The notes below the pieces were generated by a model. The model saw only the letters and a list, made by a program, of their open reading frames with translations, was not told the origin of the DNA and did no database searches. A DNA stretch of 64,000 nt, taken from the NCBI GenBank assembly GCA_905250075.1, contig CAJNOP010000009.1, positions 1,879,581-1,943,580 on the forward strand. The letters run 5' to 3'. Shown here one piece after another: positions 35,930-49,394 of this stretch. Each line of letters opens with the position of its first letter. Positions within the stretch are counted from its first letter, which is position 1. A program made the translations under genes and the position numbers. The DNA is from Rotaria sp. Silwood1 (lineage: Eukaryota > Rotifera > Eurotatoria > Philodinida > Philodinidae).

Positions 35930-36000
35930 CGGTCTGAATGGGAGCTAAGTTTCTACTCTAGATATCTCAACACTCTTTTGATATCGTGTATCACAAAAAG
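35930..36000 (+). repeat. Dispersed repeat B copy 2
   Basis: ACGGTCTGAATGGGAGCTAA, then ATATCTCAACACTCTTTTGA and TATCGTGTATCACAAAAAGA. It shares both the left block (ACGGTCT-AATGGG-GCTAAG) and the right block with copy 3 at 42362-42460. Confidence 0.65.
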
Positions 36001-38628
36001 AGAAAAACACAAATTTCATAAATAACAAAACCAAAATATAATTTATCGCAAACTTTTGATTTTCTATTGTACATTCTATTGTAATGAGCAGAAAATAGTA
36101 AAAGAAAATGAACTTCAATACAAATGGTACTATAATCTTCAACTATCTCAACACCATCTGCATATTAAACTGTTTGATTCAGTTCATTACCTATTTAAAA
36201 ATGCTCTTAAAAGTCCGCCGAAAAAGCTTTGGAAAAAGAAGATAAATATTGATAGTAAGTGTTTGGATGCTCAGATTTTTCCATTTTTGACGCAGCCCCA
36301 CTCTTCCTTTTACTTGAATATCTTTTATAAATGGTCGCACATCATATATCAATTGAGTTTTCTGTAACAGAAAAGCATTTTAATTATATTAATATTTATA
36401 ACAATCTGTGCAATGTTTCATTTCATATAAATTACATATAGTCATCAGCAATTTTTCAATCTTAAGTTAGCAACTTCTAAAAAATCATATAATTCGAGCA
36501 CTCTTATATTCTAATAAATTTTAATGTTGCAGACAAACAGTTTCATTACGTAAATTAGATACTTAGACAAAAATTATAATTCTTACGTGATTTATATTAT
36601 TATTTATTTTTCAAATTTTGTATTATTGAGAACCACTCAGATTAGAGCAAAATACGAAAAAAGAGAAAACCGTAATTGCTTATAGGAATGTGCGATACAA
36701 ACGGCTATCATTATTAAACATATCTACAGCGAAAAAAAAAGAAAATGGAATACATTGTGAAATCAAAATGTTTTGCACAACGGTAAATAAAGAATACAAA
36801 AAAAAAGAAAAGTTAACACAAAGGACGGTAATAATGATAATAAAGAAAAAATAATGTACAAAGAAAAAAATAGTCTAAAAAACACAAACAGGTATATTTC
36901 ATGTTTTAAGTAAAAAGGAATGTAATAATAAACCAGTTAATAGTTATAGTATAAGAGAATTATAAAAAATACAAATACACACAGGACACAGATCTGATTG
37001 CAATTGAGAAAGTTAAGCATATATATCTATTTGAGTAACCAAGATACAAAGAACAAGATAAAATGTATGATTAATGATGAATATTGTTTCGGAGAATTAT
37101 TAAGATGAATGAGAGTTGTATCAGGATTATAGACTAAAATAAAATTTAATAATACGAAAAAAATCTTTCATAAATTTCAACTTCAGTTTTCTCTATCGTT
37201 GCCGTATTCGATGCTATTAAGTGTATATACGTATATATTTATCAAGCTTAACATCTACGCTAAGTTTGCATCGATTTTGTATCTATGCTAAGAAAAAGGA
37301 TAACATCGAGAGAAATTTTTACAAAGTCATTTTTTATTCTTTCATAATCAGAAAATAGTCCACAACCACTCTTTCTAGTTTACTCTTTACAAGTCACTTC
37401 TCTGGTGCTACCACTACAGTACGCTATTCCTGTGAGAGAAAATTCGTACTTTTCTGTATTTTTAGACGTGTGGGTGTGGGTATGGTTGCCGATTAAGATT
37501 ATTTCCAAATTCAAACCCAAACATCTGAGAAATACATACACATATGAATTTTCCTCTCACGTGAATAGTGTACTTATAAGAACAAAGTCATAGAAGTGAA
37601 TTGTCATGAATGATCAAGAAATATTGCTATTTTTTTTTAATTTTGATAAAGAAGCAATAGAAAATAAATTTGCCAAAATGTTCATCGATCTATTTCTCTC
37701 TTTTAGTATTGATGCAAAACTGATGCTAGGTTTTTCGTTCGATAGCGTTGACGTTATGCTTGAAATATTTATACATTCAATATCATTCGATAAGACAAAG
37801 ATAGAAAAAAATACGAAGTTGAAACACACTCTATAATGAAAAAGTAATCGAACAAATGTCGGTTCCTATTTCTCTTTGATACAAGTCCTGATGGAATTTT
37901 TTTTCTCTCTAGAAGCATCTATATCTTAGTTTGATGACACGTTCATAATCAAAATAAATTCACATTTTTTTATAAAACGTAGAATAACAGTAAAAATTAT
38001 CAAGTTCTATATTTCTTTAGTAAACCTGTGTTGGAATGAGAATATGGTTATCAAATTATAGAACATTAGCTCCTTTTTCGGGCTCTATATAAGTTAATTT
38101 TGCTATATATATTCACAAACAAAGTTAGACAAAAAGAAAGAGAAATAGTCTCACAACGAATTTGCAAGTTTTTTTTGTTGATTCATCAATTAAATCTAAC
38201 AAAGCAACTATTGACTAGATATTGAACAAATATTTGAAATATGGACGAACGAATCGAGGTCGTATACTCGCTATTCATATCATTTGACAATCGTTATCGA
38301 TTGTGTACAGCACGATAAAATACCATCGTAATACTACATCTATCAGACATCAATTTATGGCTGTATACGATCGTAAATTGTATGACACAATGGTGTAAAG
38401 TAGCACTTTTGGTCTTCTCGGCAACTGTAATAATCGTCCTAGAAAATTTCTACTAGGACATGATCATTCAGTAAAAACTTTTTAATCAAAATTTAATTTT
38501 TTGCTAAAGAGATGTGGGCTTTGATATTTTTACTGTCATTTTGCATTATATGAAAAATGCGAATTCATTTTTAAAGATCCTTCTACTTTTCTATTACATT
38601 TCGTTGATGAATGTATCATAAAAATGAT
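36001..38628. other. Intergenic, no gene recognised; one TGTGGG-like stretch
   Basis: AT-rich DNA downstream of the contactin gene. Open frames at 37606-37836 (plus) and 37614-37829 (minus) are mutual shadows. GTGTGGGTGTGGGTATGG at 37468-37485 is another short telomere-like tract. Confidence 0.5.
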
Positions 38629-38634
38629 TTTATT
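38629..38634 (-). terminator. Polyadenylation signal of contactin gene
   Basis: AATAAA on the minus strand, 12 bases past the TGA at 38646. It supports the 20-nt terminal exon. Confidence 0.6.
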
Positions 38635-38645
38635 TCGATAATCTT

Positions 38646-41600
38646 TCATCGAAGAGAAATAGGAACTGATATTTGTATAATAACTTTTGTATCATATGTT
38701 AGAAATAAATTAAATAGTTAAACTTACGTATCAACAAACGTCCATCATTATCTACAATAAAATAAAGAGAAAGAAATGAAATACAATCATATAAAAATAA
38801 AACTCACCAAATCGAAATTCTCTTTCGGGTGATGAATATTTTCCTTCACCTCCAAGTGACCAAGCTTGAACACGTAATTTATAATTTCGATTTTTATATA
38901 AATTATCAATTATCATTTTATATTTTGAACCATCAACATAATAAATTGTTGCATTTCGTATGGATTGATAATGTTCCCAAACTTTAACCTAAACAAATAT
39001 TCAAATTTTCAGGTTTTTTCTTAAATTCGCGAAGAAAAAACAACAATCTTCTTACCATATAACCTTCTAATGGTTCTTCATCTGCTGTTGTTGAGATTCC
39101 ACGCCATTCAACTTCTAATTTGTACATATAAACATCACCAAATAATCGTACACGTTTATCTTTTTCACGTCTTGGTTGTCGAATAGTTACATATTGTGGT
39201 GGAGTTTGTGGAGGTAAACGAAATGTTCGATGTGAAAAATAACTACTTTCAGGACTATCGCCAAATTGTGTATAAACAGAAACACGTACAGCATATTCAA
39301 TATTTGAATCAAGACCAATTATAATAGCACGTGAACGTTGACCTGGAAAACGACGTTCCCAATAATTTTGAAGTTCATCAACACTTTTACGCCAATAACG
39401 AACAGTATAACCTAAATAAAAACACATTAATAATTTACAAAAAGGAAAAAAGGAAGATGGTCGATAACTGATGAGATCGGTCCTCTCGATAAATTTGATT
39501 TCTTCCATGTCAAACTCTCATACAAGATATCCAAAAGTGGTTGCTGGTAGAATTAGTCCTATAGCACCTGTTTGTACTATGCCTACGTCAGCTGAAATAG
39601 CTAATGACTTTTGTATGTATATTTAGGGATGGCAAGGTGACAGTGAATCACCACTTCACTGTCATCGCTTCACGGGTAAGAAACGATTATCGGTAGAACG
39701 GTTATCTTCAATATTGCATCTCTATGTATATTGAATTCGGCTGTTACTGATAATCAGCTTTTTTATTTTATCAGTTTGATGTCCGATCAGGCTAGTCTTC
39801 ATGTTTTAAGTGTTACAAAACGGTACAAAAATTTCGACAAAAAATAAATCTAACCCTATGAGGAAAAGTGCGACCTGTGTGAAACTAATATGATATTCTA
39901 AGTCAGTATTTAAAAAAGAGTAGATGAATATGACTGCCAAGTATTTCAATGAACTCATTTTTTTTGTTAAAAAAATTGCCCCTGATCCTCTCCAGGGTGA
40001 GTCAAAAAATTAATTCCATTAAAAAGATTATTTCAACACTGCAAATGAAGTTTTAAGGTTGTAAAATGATAATAGAACATAAAATCGGTCTTTTGATAGA
40101 ATTCGTTTTTTGACTCATTCCTAAGTGAAATCCAAGAGCAATCTTTTCCACGAAAAAAAAGTTCATGAAAATACTTGGCACTCGCGTAGATCTACTCGAT
40201 TTTGAATGCTAACTTAGAATATCATATTACTTTCACTGAAGTCATACTTTTCCTAATTGAAATCTATTAAATATCAGCGAAAAAAGCTATAAAATCATGC
40301 CTTTAGAATAGTATCTTTAGAATTTATCTTAAGGACCAGTGTTTTTTTTTTGATATTTTTATATTCATAACCGAATATAGTTCACATATAAGAGTCATTA
40401 GCTATTCCAACTGGCATAGAGACAGCACAAATAACTGCTATAGGATTAATTTCACCAGAAATCACTTTCAGATACCATGTGTGAAAGTTTTACTTCGAAA
40501 AAAATCGTATTTCACGCGAAGGGTTACTTTCATCATTTATCAACTTCACTGCTTTATTTTTAGTTTAATTACCAAGTAAACGACCACGTAAAACAGCATA
40601 ATCATTTTCATCAATCATATCCCATGTTACAGTCATGGCTGTACTGTTATATGGGTTACATTTAACATTAAGTACTTGTCGTGCTGGACGGTCTTCAGCT
40701 GAACGAATTGTTACATTAGCAGATATAGGTCCTTCACCAAGAGCATTAACAGCTGAAATGCGAATATTATATGGAAAATAGTAAAGTTTATCAGAACTAA
40801 AATGATAATAAGAAATTTCTATAGTTTTATATTTAAGACTTTGCTTTATTATTTACTTACAGACGATTAATAAAAAAATTTCTAAATGGATCAAGTACTG
40901 TATAAGTTGTTTGTCGATGTTCACCTTGTTTTTGTACATAAATTCGATATGTTAAATTAGGTCCATTCCAAAAATCCATTGGTAATGGATCCCAAACAAT
41001 TCTTAAATCTCCTACTTTTCCACCGCCACCACCTAAACCAGCTGGTGCTAAACCAGGTATATCTGGTTGTGTTACACATGGTGGTGATACTTCTGATCGT
41101 TCACCTGATCCATACATATTTGTTGCCAATATACGAAAACGATAATCTGTATATGCTGATAAACCAGTTAATGTCATTGTTACAAATTTATTTGGTGGTG
41201 CTGGTATTGTAAAATTTCCATGAAATATCCACCATGAACGATGATTTGATAATGATTCAATTGTATAATGTAATATTGGTGCACCATGTTCATTACCAAC
41301 AACCCAAGATAATGTAACTTGACGTTGAAATGGTTGTGTACAACGTACACCAGCCATTGGACCAGGTGGTCCTAATACATTTAATTGATATGATGATGAT
41401 TGTTCATCAACAGTTGTTTGAGCAACACATGTATATCGTCCAGCATTACTATATCGAGCTTGAATAATACGTAAATCACCAGGACGATCAGGATTATCTT
41501 GTCGAAAACGTTTATTATCAATAGTTAAAATTTCATTATTAAAACGCCAATAAAATGTTAAATCCATTTGATTCATTGAACGAGCATCACATGGAATAAT

Positions 41601-44600
41601 AATTGTTTGATCAAGAATTACATCACGTCCACCAGGTGTTGAAATAATTGTTGTACCTTCTGGCATGACATAGACATAGGTACTTTGTTGAGCTACACCA
41701 TATAGATTTGTTCCCATGCACGTATAGTTACCTGAAATAAAATAGATATTCATTGAAAGAAAAATTTTGTGTGAAACTCTAACGGATGATTATCAAAAGC
41801 TGGTTTTTTTGTCAAGGTCGATTTTCGGCTCATAGTTCATTCTTCCTGAAGTTATGACTTCTATTAATGAGTTTTCAACATCGGAAGAAAATATTCATGT
41901 AAAGTCACCTTCAAAAGAATCATTCGATGTATGTATATGAATAAAGTTCTATGTCGAAATTCATTAATTAAATGTCTTTGTTAACATCTTTTTTTGATGC
42001 TAGAAACTCATTGAAATAGCTAGAACTTCGAAAAGAGAGTTTGGCAGCTATTGTCCTTTTCGACTTTTACTATTCTGATTGAAGCTTACTCATAGACAAA
42101 AAAAATCAGTTCCATCAGTGTTAGTCAGGTAGAAACGTTCCTCTATTAGCTGATAGTTATTATGATAACTTTGGCTAATGTACACTTCAATGTCGACTTT
42201 GTCTAGATATTTAATTTTGAATAAACTTTTGTTGAAAATTTTTTTACTCAAATCTATCTTTTTATGCTTAGTTACTTCTTTATCAAAAACCATAAATTGA
42301 ATTTCATTTCTAGTCTATCCCATAGACATTGATATCTAATTCCTTACGAATATCAATTTTTTTTTGAAACATGATCTAAAAAGAGTGTTGAGGTATAAGG
42401 GACAAAAGTTTGAGTCGCCTCTTTCCAAGACATCTTAGCAACCCATTAGAGACCGTTAGGAACATGTTGGTTATACTCTTCTTAAGTGTATGAATAACAG
42501 TTTCTTTTGTTCTTACCAGCATCCATTAATTGAATATTTGTAATAGCTAAATTTCCATTTGGAAAGACTTGTACATTGCCTCCAATATTTAATGGTACAT
42601 TATTTTTAAACCATTGTATTTGTGGTTTAGGTGCACCTTCTGGATTACATACAATAGTTACTAATCCACCAACAGTTGATCGTAATGTTGATACCATTGT
42701 ATTTTTTCCAAATGTTGGTGCTAATGTAATAACACGTAATTCAGCTGTACTAAAACGTTGTACATTATTTTGTGTATTTGTTGCTGCACATTGATAAATA
42801 CCATTATCATATGGTTGAACATTATTTATCATTAAAAGATTATTTGTTATTGTTAAATGTTGTTGTTGTACAAATGTTAAACGATCCCAAAAAATTTCTG
42901 TACCATTTATAAACCATGAATAACGTATTTGATTTAATTCATTTGGATATGCTTCACAATACCATGATAAGGTTGTACCAACATCAAGTACTTGATCATC
43001 AAGTGGTACAACAAAAACAGGATCAATTTGTATTTGTAATGATACTGATTGATATACAACTGAACGTGTATTTAATGCTTCACAACGATATAAACCCATA
43101 TCATCACGTTGTAAATATGGTATAATTAATTCACGATTAAAATTAAGTAAAATAGCTTTTGATTGTAATGGATATAAATTACCAGAATCATCTTCACGAT
43201 GCCAACGATAAGTAGGTACAGGATAACCTTCAGCTATACATTCGATAGAAGCATTTTCACCTAATTTTGGTAAATGTGAATTTGGAAAAACTTGTGGAAA
43301 ATTTGGATATATACGTGGACTACGTTCTTGACCAAATGTTGAACGAACATCTAATTCTGTACCTTCACTTGTTTGAGATGGTAAATAACGAAGACGTGTA
43401 TTTTTTGCTTGAACAGCACAATAATATTTTCCTGAATCACCATCTGTAACACGAGAAAAATATAAATTTCCATTTTGAGATATAAAACGTTCAGCTGTTT
43501 GTTGAACTTTTTGATTTATTGCACCTTTAAACCAAGCATAATTAAGCTAGATAGAAACAAAAAAAGTTTTATTCAAAAAAAAAAAAAATAAATAAATATT
43601 GATATTATACATCTCGAGTATTTGTATTTTTATATAAACAATCAATAATTGCATCACGATGACCATCGGCAATAACTTTTGGTCGTTCACGTTTTTCAAA
43701 TTGATCCAAAACTAGACAACAAATTTATTTACTTATTTTTTTTGATATTTGATAAATATTGATATATACTTATTTCACGTAGATATACTCGATTACTAAT
43801 AGCTGTACCAAAGAAATTTGAAGCTTTACAAAAATATGTTCCACTATCATCACTCGTTGGATTGTTAATCTAAATAAATAATCGATATACAATAATCACT
43901 ATAAGTTCTACTACTAGGTAAAAAATAACTAAATCTAAATTCTTTTTATTACAAACAGCACTCCATAAATTCTGATTAGAAATGCCAACTCAAGATTTAT
44001 CCATTTTAATGCATTGGATTTAGAAAGAAAAGCGCTTTTTCTGAGTTGCCTTGATCTTGAAGGATTCTTATCCGTTCTCTTTATTGGTGAATAAAGCTCT
44101 ACATATCTTTAGTAGGTTACAGATAAAAAACTAAAATCATCCTGTAAGACAGTAATGTTTCCAGTCTTGTGAACGATCGTCACATAGATCTCTACTTATG
44201 ATTATGAAATTTTCAGGCCAAATGGTTGTTTACAACCTTGCAGTGTTATATTTTTCATATTTCTACTTAACATTTTGTAGACAAAAGGATTAAGTTTTAA
44301 ATGCTTTTTATCTAATGTCCGCACCAGAAATAAATAGGAATGGGTTGACACTATACAAGGCAAAATTAGTTTAAAAGCTATCATCTTTGAAACGCATGCA
44401 TGAAAATGATATTCCATTCCATTCCGATCGAATTCTGGTTTTGCCATGTCCTTCCAAATCTATAGCTCAAGGGACGATTCAAGTAATTTTCTTCGCACAT
44501 TTCAATGCGAAGTAAAAGAAATCGTATATCCATTCGGTCAAATTATTGCCTTGTACAGACAATATCAAATGAAACAATGTTGGGAGTTCTCCTCTAACGA

Positions 44601-45873
44601 CTGTTGAAAACCACAGGTTACTAATTGTTACCATCGTCGAGTTATTACGCATACACACACATCTCTTTAGTTCTAGTGTGTACACCAGTAACAGGACTTT
44701 TGATGACAACTGCATAATACTTTAATTGAAAAATAAACTAATCTTTACCATTAAATTTCCACCATGTTGAAAATATCGTGGATCTGATAGATTAACAAAT
44801 ATCGATTCAGATATAGTACCACCAATCATACGAAACCAACTAAAATGCAAGAATTTCTAATATATATATTTTTTGCTATAATCTACATACTAATAATCAG
44901 AAACTGGATAAGCATCAGCTCGACATGTTAATGTAACAACAACAGCTAAAGATAATTTACTAATACCAAATGTACTACCAACACCAAGTGTAATTTGATC
45001 AATTCGACCAAATTCTTGATCTTGTGGTTGTTCATAAAATTTTGGTGCACGTGGAATAAAACGTTGTTCAATATTTGATGGAAGACCATATTCTGAAAAA
45101 AACCACAAAGACAAAAATATAACATTTAAACAAAAAGAACATATTTCATCTTACCAATGCCACGATAACTAGACATAACACCATAAGTCTCTCGTATGGG
45201 AATTTCACAAATAAATGGTAAGGTTTCTGCAGGTGTAATATCATATGGTAACCAACCCCATTGACTACCTAGAAGAAGAAAATGATTTAAATTAAAAAAT
45301 AACTAATAACATACTTTGATAAGCATAAACAAGAAAAGTTCGTATTTGTTGTTCTTCTTCTGTACGTGGTAACCATCCTTGATCATATTGTAAATTAATT
45401 ACACCCGATGATTTAACCCATTGCCAAAATGGTCCATTACGTCTTCCACTTGTTATCCAACGTTGTGTTGATGGATCATTGATATTTAATAAATTTGTTA
45501 TGAATAAATGTTCTGGTAAAGACTCAACACTTAAAAGATCCGTCTATACACAACTATTTTAGTATGAAACAAAAAAAAAGAACAATTAATTAATTAATTT
45601 AACCGACCTGACAAAGAGCTCGAGCATTATCATAAGTTGCTCTTGGATAACGAACAAAACGATAGCATGAAGCCGTGCCAGTAAATTCTTCCCAGCCATA
45701 CGGACATTCTTTTTAGTTGAAAAAAAATTAGAAAGATTAAATGAAGTTATAACATGCATAAAGCATATTAGTGAGTCAACTAAGTTCTTTTTTTTTTATT
45801 ACTCACCGAGTACTTGAGCAAACGTAATCGATTGAATCAAAATGGAAAATAAAGTGATGAGATGAAAAATCAT
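38646..45873 (-). CDS. Cont: Contactin: C-type lectin + 6 Ig + 4 FN3 adhesion protein (15 exons)
   Basis: About 1,236 residues. Exons: 45873-45807, 45708-45608, 45543-45315, 45268-45155, 45092-44891, 44839-44749, 43869-43770, 43711-43611, 43546-42517, 41731-40861, 40796-40573, 39411-39056, 38988-38808, 38751-38728, 38665-38646. All are GT-AG and phases close. Signal peptide MIFHLITLFSILIQSITFA. C-type lectin domain about 24-157 (CPYGWEEFTGTASCYRF ... LPFICE). Six Ig domains follow, each with Cys...Trp...DxGxYxC (for example TSDDSGTYFCKASN, SNAGRYTCVAQ), then four FN3 domains from GPPGPMAGVRC onward. This lectin-Ig6-FN3x4 order is that of Drosophila Contactin, a septate-junction adhesion protein acting with Neurexin IV and Neuroglian. 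The C-terminus ends RLLILPISLR without a hydrophobic GPI signal, unlike the fly protein. Another 3' exon may exist. Confidence 0.9.
39412..40572 (-). other. Long intron of contactin (between FN3 exons)
   Basis: About 1.16 kb, against 45-140 bp for many introns of the same gene. No repeat family or gene was recognised in it. Confidence 0.55.
42362..42460 (-). repeat. Dispersed repeat B copy 3 (in a contactin intron)
   Basis: The minus strand reads ACGGTCTCTAATGGGTTGCT, then CCTCAACACTCTTTTTAGAT and CATGTTTCAAAAAAAA. It lies in the intron 42516-41732 in the sense orientation of the gene. Confidence 0.65.
43870..44748 (-). other. Long intron of contactin between two Ig1 exons
   Basis: About 880 bp interrupting the first Ig domain. 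The minus open frames at 44202-44447 and 44479-44715 do not fit the Ig frame and lack splice support, so I do not call exons here. Confidence 0.55.
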
Positions 45874-48800
45874 CTGAAATATTAATGAAAACTAGATCGT
45901 GATTTGACCAAAAAAAAACACCTTTTTTTTATAAATTATACCACTTTCAAACTATCAATGACCTTGCTCGTTGTTTGTTCTGTTTGAAAGGACACTATGG
46001 ATGTAACGAAAAAAGGTACACTCTGGATTGATCTTATTTGATAAAAGAAATGATCGATAGAGGGCGTTCGTAACAGTTGCTTCATTGTACATTATCAATT
46101 AAGATTATATTCAACAAAACGGAGACAAAAAAAGAATATAACTACACAAGAATGACACTGCGGCACCCACACTCTTTGATATGTCCTGTCAATTAGATCA
46201 ATTAGGTTTTGATAAAAATATCAATAGTGAATAATTTGTTTCATCGACAGAGTCATAATATTTATAAAAGCTTACAGGACTGTAAAGCTATTCGGTTGAG
46301 TGAGTGTTGTTCCTTTACAACGCAGCCATGTAAAGGTTCAGACAAAATAATTTATTGATAATAAATTCTTAATATTAATTATTTAACTTTTTTTAAAGAT
46401 ACATCATCCGAATAGTGCTAGTGATGTAATGCCTATTGGGTAATTTTTATTCATCAGTGGAAAATATTTTATATAGATACATCATCCCACTGATCTAAGC
46501 GAAGCAGTTTTCTTCTTAACTCATCTAAAAAAATCAAATTTAGCAGTTATATATTTTTGTTACGGTGTCAGTTCCGTGTGAGCTATATTGTAGATGAAAA
46601 TTATTAGGAGACCATGAAAATGGTAAAATAGTCAGAGTACGTTTCTAAATAGAAATTGATTTTGAGTACGATGCCCTTTTATAAAAGCATTATGCTAATA
46701 TTGTTTTAGTATGAAATCAAGTAGATTTGAAAGAAATTTTGCTTCGCTTAGTTTTAAATGCTTTTTCTGCATTATGAAAGCGCCTTTGGGCACTCATCTA
46801 TAATCTTATACGCTTCAATGATTTTTTTATATGAAGTAGCTAGCCAATGAGGAACCATTTAGAGGATAAATATGTTTCAAAGACAACAAGTATTTGTAAA
46901 TGTAAATGACCGTTACACTCCATTTCTCTTCTATGTATAGCTTGTGTCTTATCGTATTGTTCTTGATGATGTGTTTGTTTTTGTCTCTCTTCTCTTTGTG
47001 TGAGTATTATAGAACAGTGTGTTCGTAGTAATATAAGTATGATTGAAGTGATGAAGTAGTTCAATGAACATTAATATGGAAGGATATCAACAAAACAACT
47101 CCTTCAATTTCTCACAATGTCTTTTAGAAAAAAAACAAAAATGCGTGTCGTTTTAGTGTTATTTCATATTTTTTATAAATTCGAGAAACGTTTTCACCAG
47201 ATGTAGGCCATTGAGAAGAATTCAATGAAAGTGCCTTTGACAAATCCTCCATATGATAATGCATCAAAGTAATAGTGTTGTAAAAAACAGTTCAATCAGA
47301 TTGGTTTGCTTCAAGATGGCATATTTCCCATTAGTATAAAAAAAAACCTTCTCAAGATTGTCTTGATGATTCTGGATGTATCAAAAGTTATTTTAATAAG
47401 CAGTTTTTTTCATCTCTATCGATTGTGTGACTGATAATGGAAGTTCGTATGTTGTAATTCAAGAACATTGAATATATGCGCGTCAAATTAAAGATCTTAT
47501 TGTCAAACTCACAAATTTAAAGTATGGCGTGCCTCGGCTGAAATATTCTAATTCTAAGGTATTGATTGCATACGTGTGATCTTACAGTTCAAAGTTTCAG
47601 AAGATTTTTGGAAATATTTTTCATGATGGTTTGACTGAGCTCATCGAGCTGTACAAGAAAAGTCACGCATTGAATTCAATTGAGAGGGTTTTACGAAACT
47701 TAGAAATTTCAGTATATTTTCTTTTTTATTTCAAAGTGATGATATCTTGAACTTTTTTTGTAAAATTTTATTATTGAACTTCATACATGTCTTTTTCTTG
47801 TGCAAATCAATGAGTTCTATCAAACCATCATGAAAAATAATCAAAAAAAAATCTTTTGAAACTAAATTGCGGACGTCACATGTATACGATCATTACCTTA
47901 AAATTCGAGTACCTCAGTCCAAACACGCCAAAACCATTTCACATTTTGAATTTCTCGGTATTTAACTAATAAGAACAGTTGGATGAAAAAAATTCTGTCA
48001 TTCGAAAATTTAAGATTTAGAAAATATTAACCTATGTTTTAGTTAATTTTATTTTCAATAGTAAACACAGCAGCTACAATATTCTTAATCTTGCAAAAAC
48101 ATATCAACACGAAAAAATATCTCAGACTGACAATCTTTAACAAAGTTCATGGTTTATCAGAGTTTCTTATCAAGATGCCCTTTGGATACATGACTCTTAT
48201 TTTGAACTTTTCGTCGTACGAAGCGGTGAAATAAACAATCATTCACAAGGTTACAGATAGTCACAGACTTGATTGATATTCAAAATCAAACGCCGTATAT
48301 CAATAACGTCTCCTTATTATATATATGACCTTCTTTCTTATTGCATTTTTGAAAGATTAAATAATCGGGTGGTGAAAAAATATGTCCCAAAATAAATAAA
48401 ATAAAATAATCTTCTAGTGGTTAACAACAGCAGCTACATGGTGTTTTATATTTTAGTCACATAGGAATTTGGCTAACGACTTTTTAATTTTTAAATATAA
48501 TTTTAATCAATCTAAAATAGTAAATCTATTAATTATATCAAATATAGAAATTACACACGTTTGGTTTTCGAAATATTCATTAGCTAAAAAAATTTTTTTA
48601 GAATTCGTCAAATAAAACCAGGAAATAAATTAATAATATAATCCTTCTAAATTGATTTTTGTTTCATAGTTTCTTTCAATACATTAGTAGAGAAGTTGTA
48701 ATGTTGGTATCATCTCTAATAAATGAAATGAAAATCGAATCATTCATGAACAATGTCTATTAATTGATGATAGGAAAAAGAAAAACAAGAACACAAATCT

Positions 48801-49394
48801 ATATTTACACATGATAAAACTAATGCTTGTACGTGTTATTTTAGATAAGATTATTCGACTTTTTCTTTTGTCTAATATCAATAATTGAGTAGTCATTATC
48901 AGAGATTAGTCTTGATTATTGTCTCAATCCTATTCTTTCTAACCGATCTGTATGTTTACGGAAGAATGAAGTAAGAGACAATATTTTTTTTCTTATTGAC
49001 TTTCACTTATGTTAAACATATATTTCATGAAAGTCAAAAATCATGCTTTACTAATCTTCAACAATGAACAATATGTTATTTGATCATTGTAACAATCAAT
49101 ATCTTTTTGACGAAAGAAAGAGAGGTAGAAAAGATAATACAAACAATATTCTTCCTTGTTTTGTCTATGGAAAAGAAAAATTAATTGATGAGACGTGTAC
49201 TCACTAATGATTTGTTGGTTATAAGGTGTGGTCTTATTGATCGAACGGATTAAAAGAACAAGAGAAACAAACGACATCAACTGTTCAATATGAAAGAAGA
49301 ACGTTAACAATCACGTCGTTTTTTTTGTCTTTCTACTTGTTTCGTAGTTGATCGATTTAGAATTACGAGTAATTTGATTTTGTTAAGATTTTAA
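45874..49394. other. Intergenic between divergently transcribed contactin and myosin III
   Basis: 3.5 kb holding the 5' flanks of both genes. AGATACATCATCC occurs twice (near 46398 and 46476), each time in an otherwise different context. CACCCACACTCTT at 46152 recalls the C-rich arm of repeat A. No gene was seen. Confidence 0.5.

Noticed and set aside
35945-36142. Minus-strand hydrophobic open frame as a contactin GPI-tail exon
   Set aside because: No acceptor in the right phase, 2.5 kb away, and beyond a good stop plus AATAAA at 38646-38629.
42576-43449. Plus-strand open frames opposite the contactin Ig exons
   Set aside because: Antisense shadows. The minus strand carries continuous Ig domains with conserved Cys and Trp.
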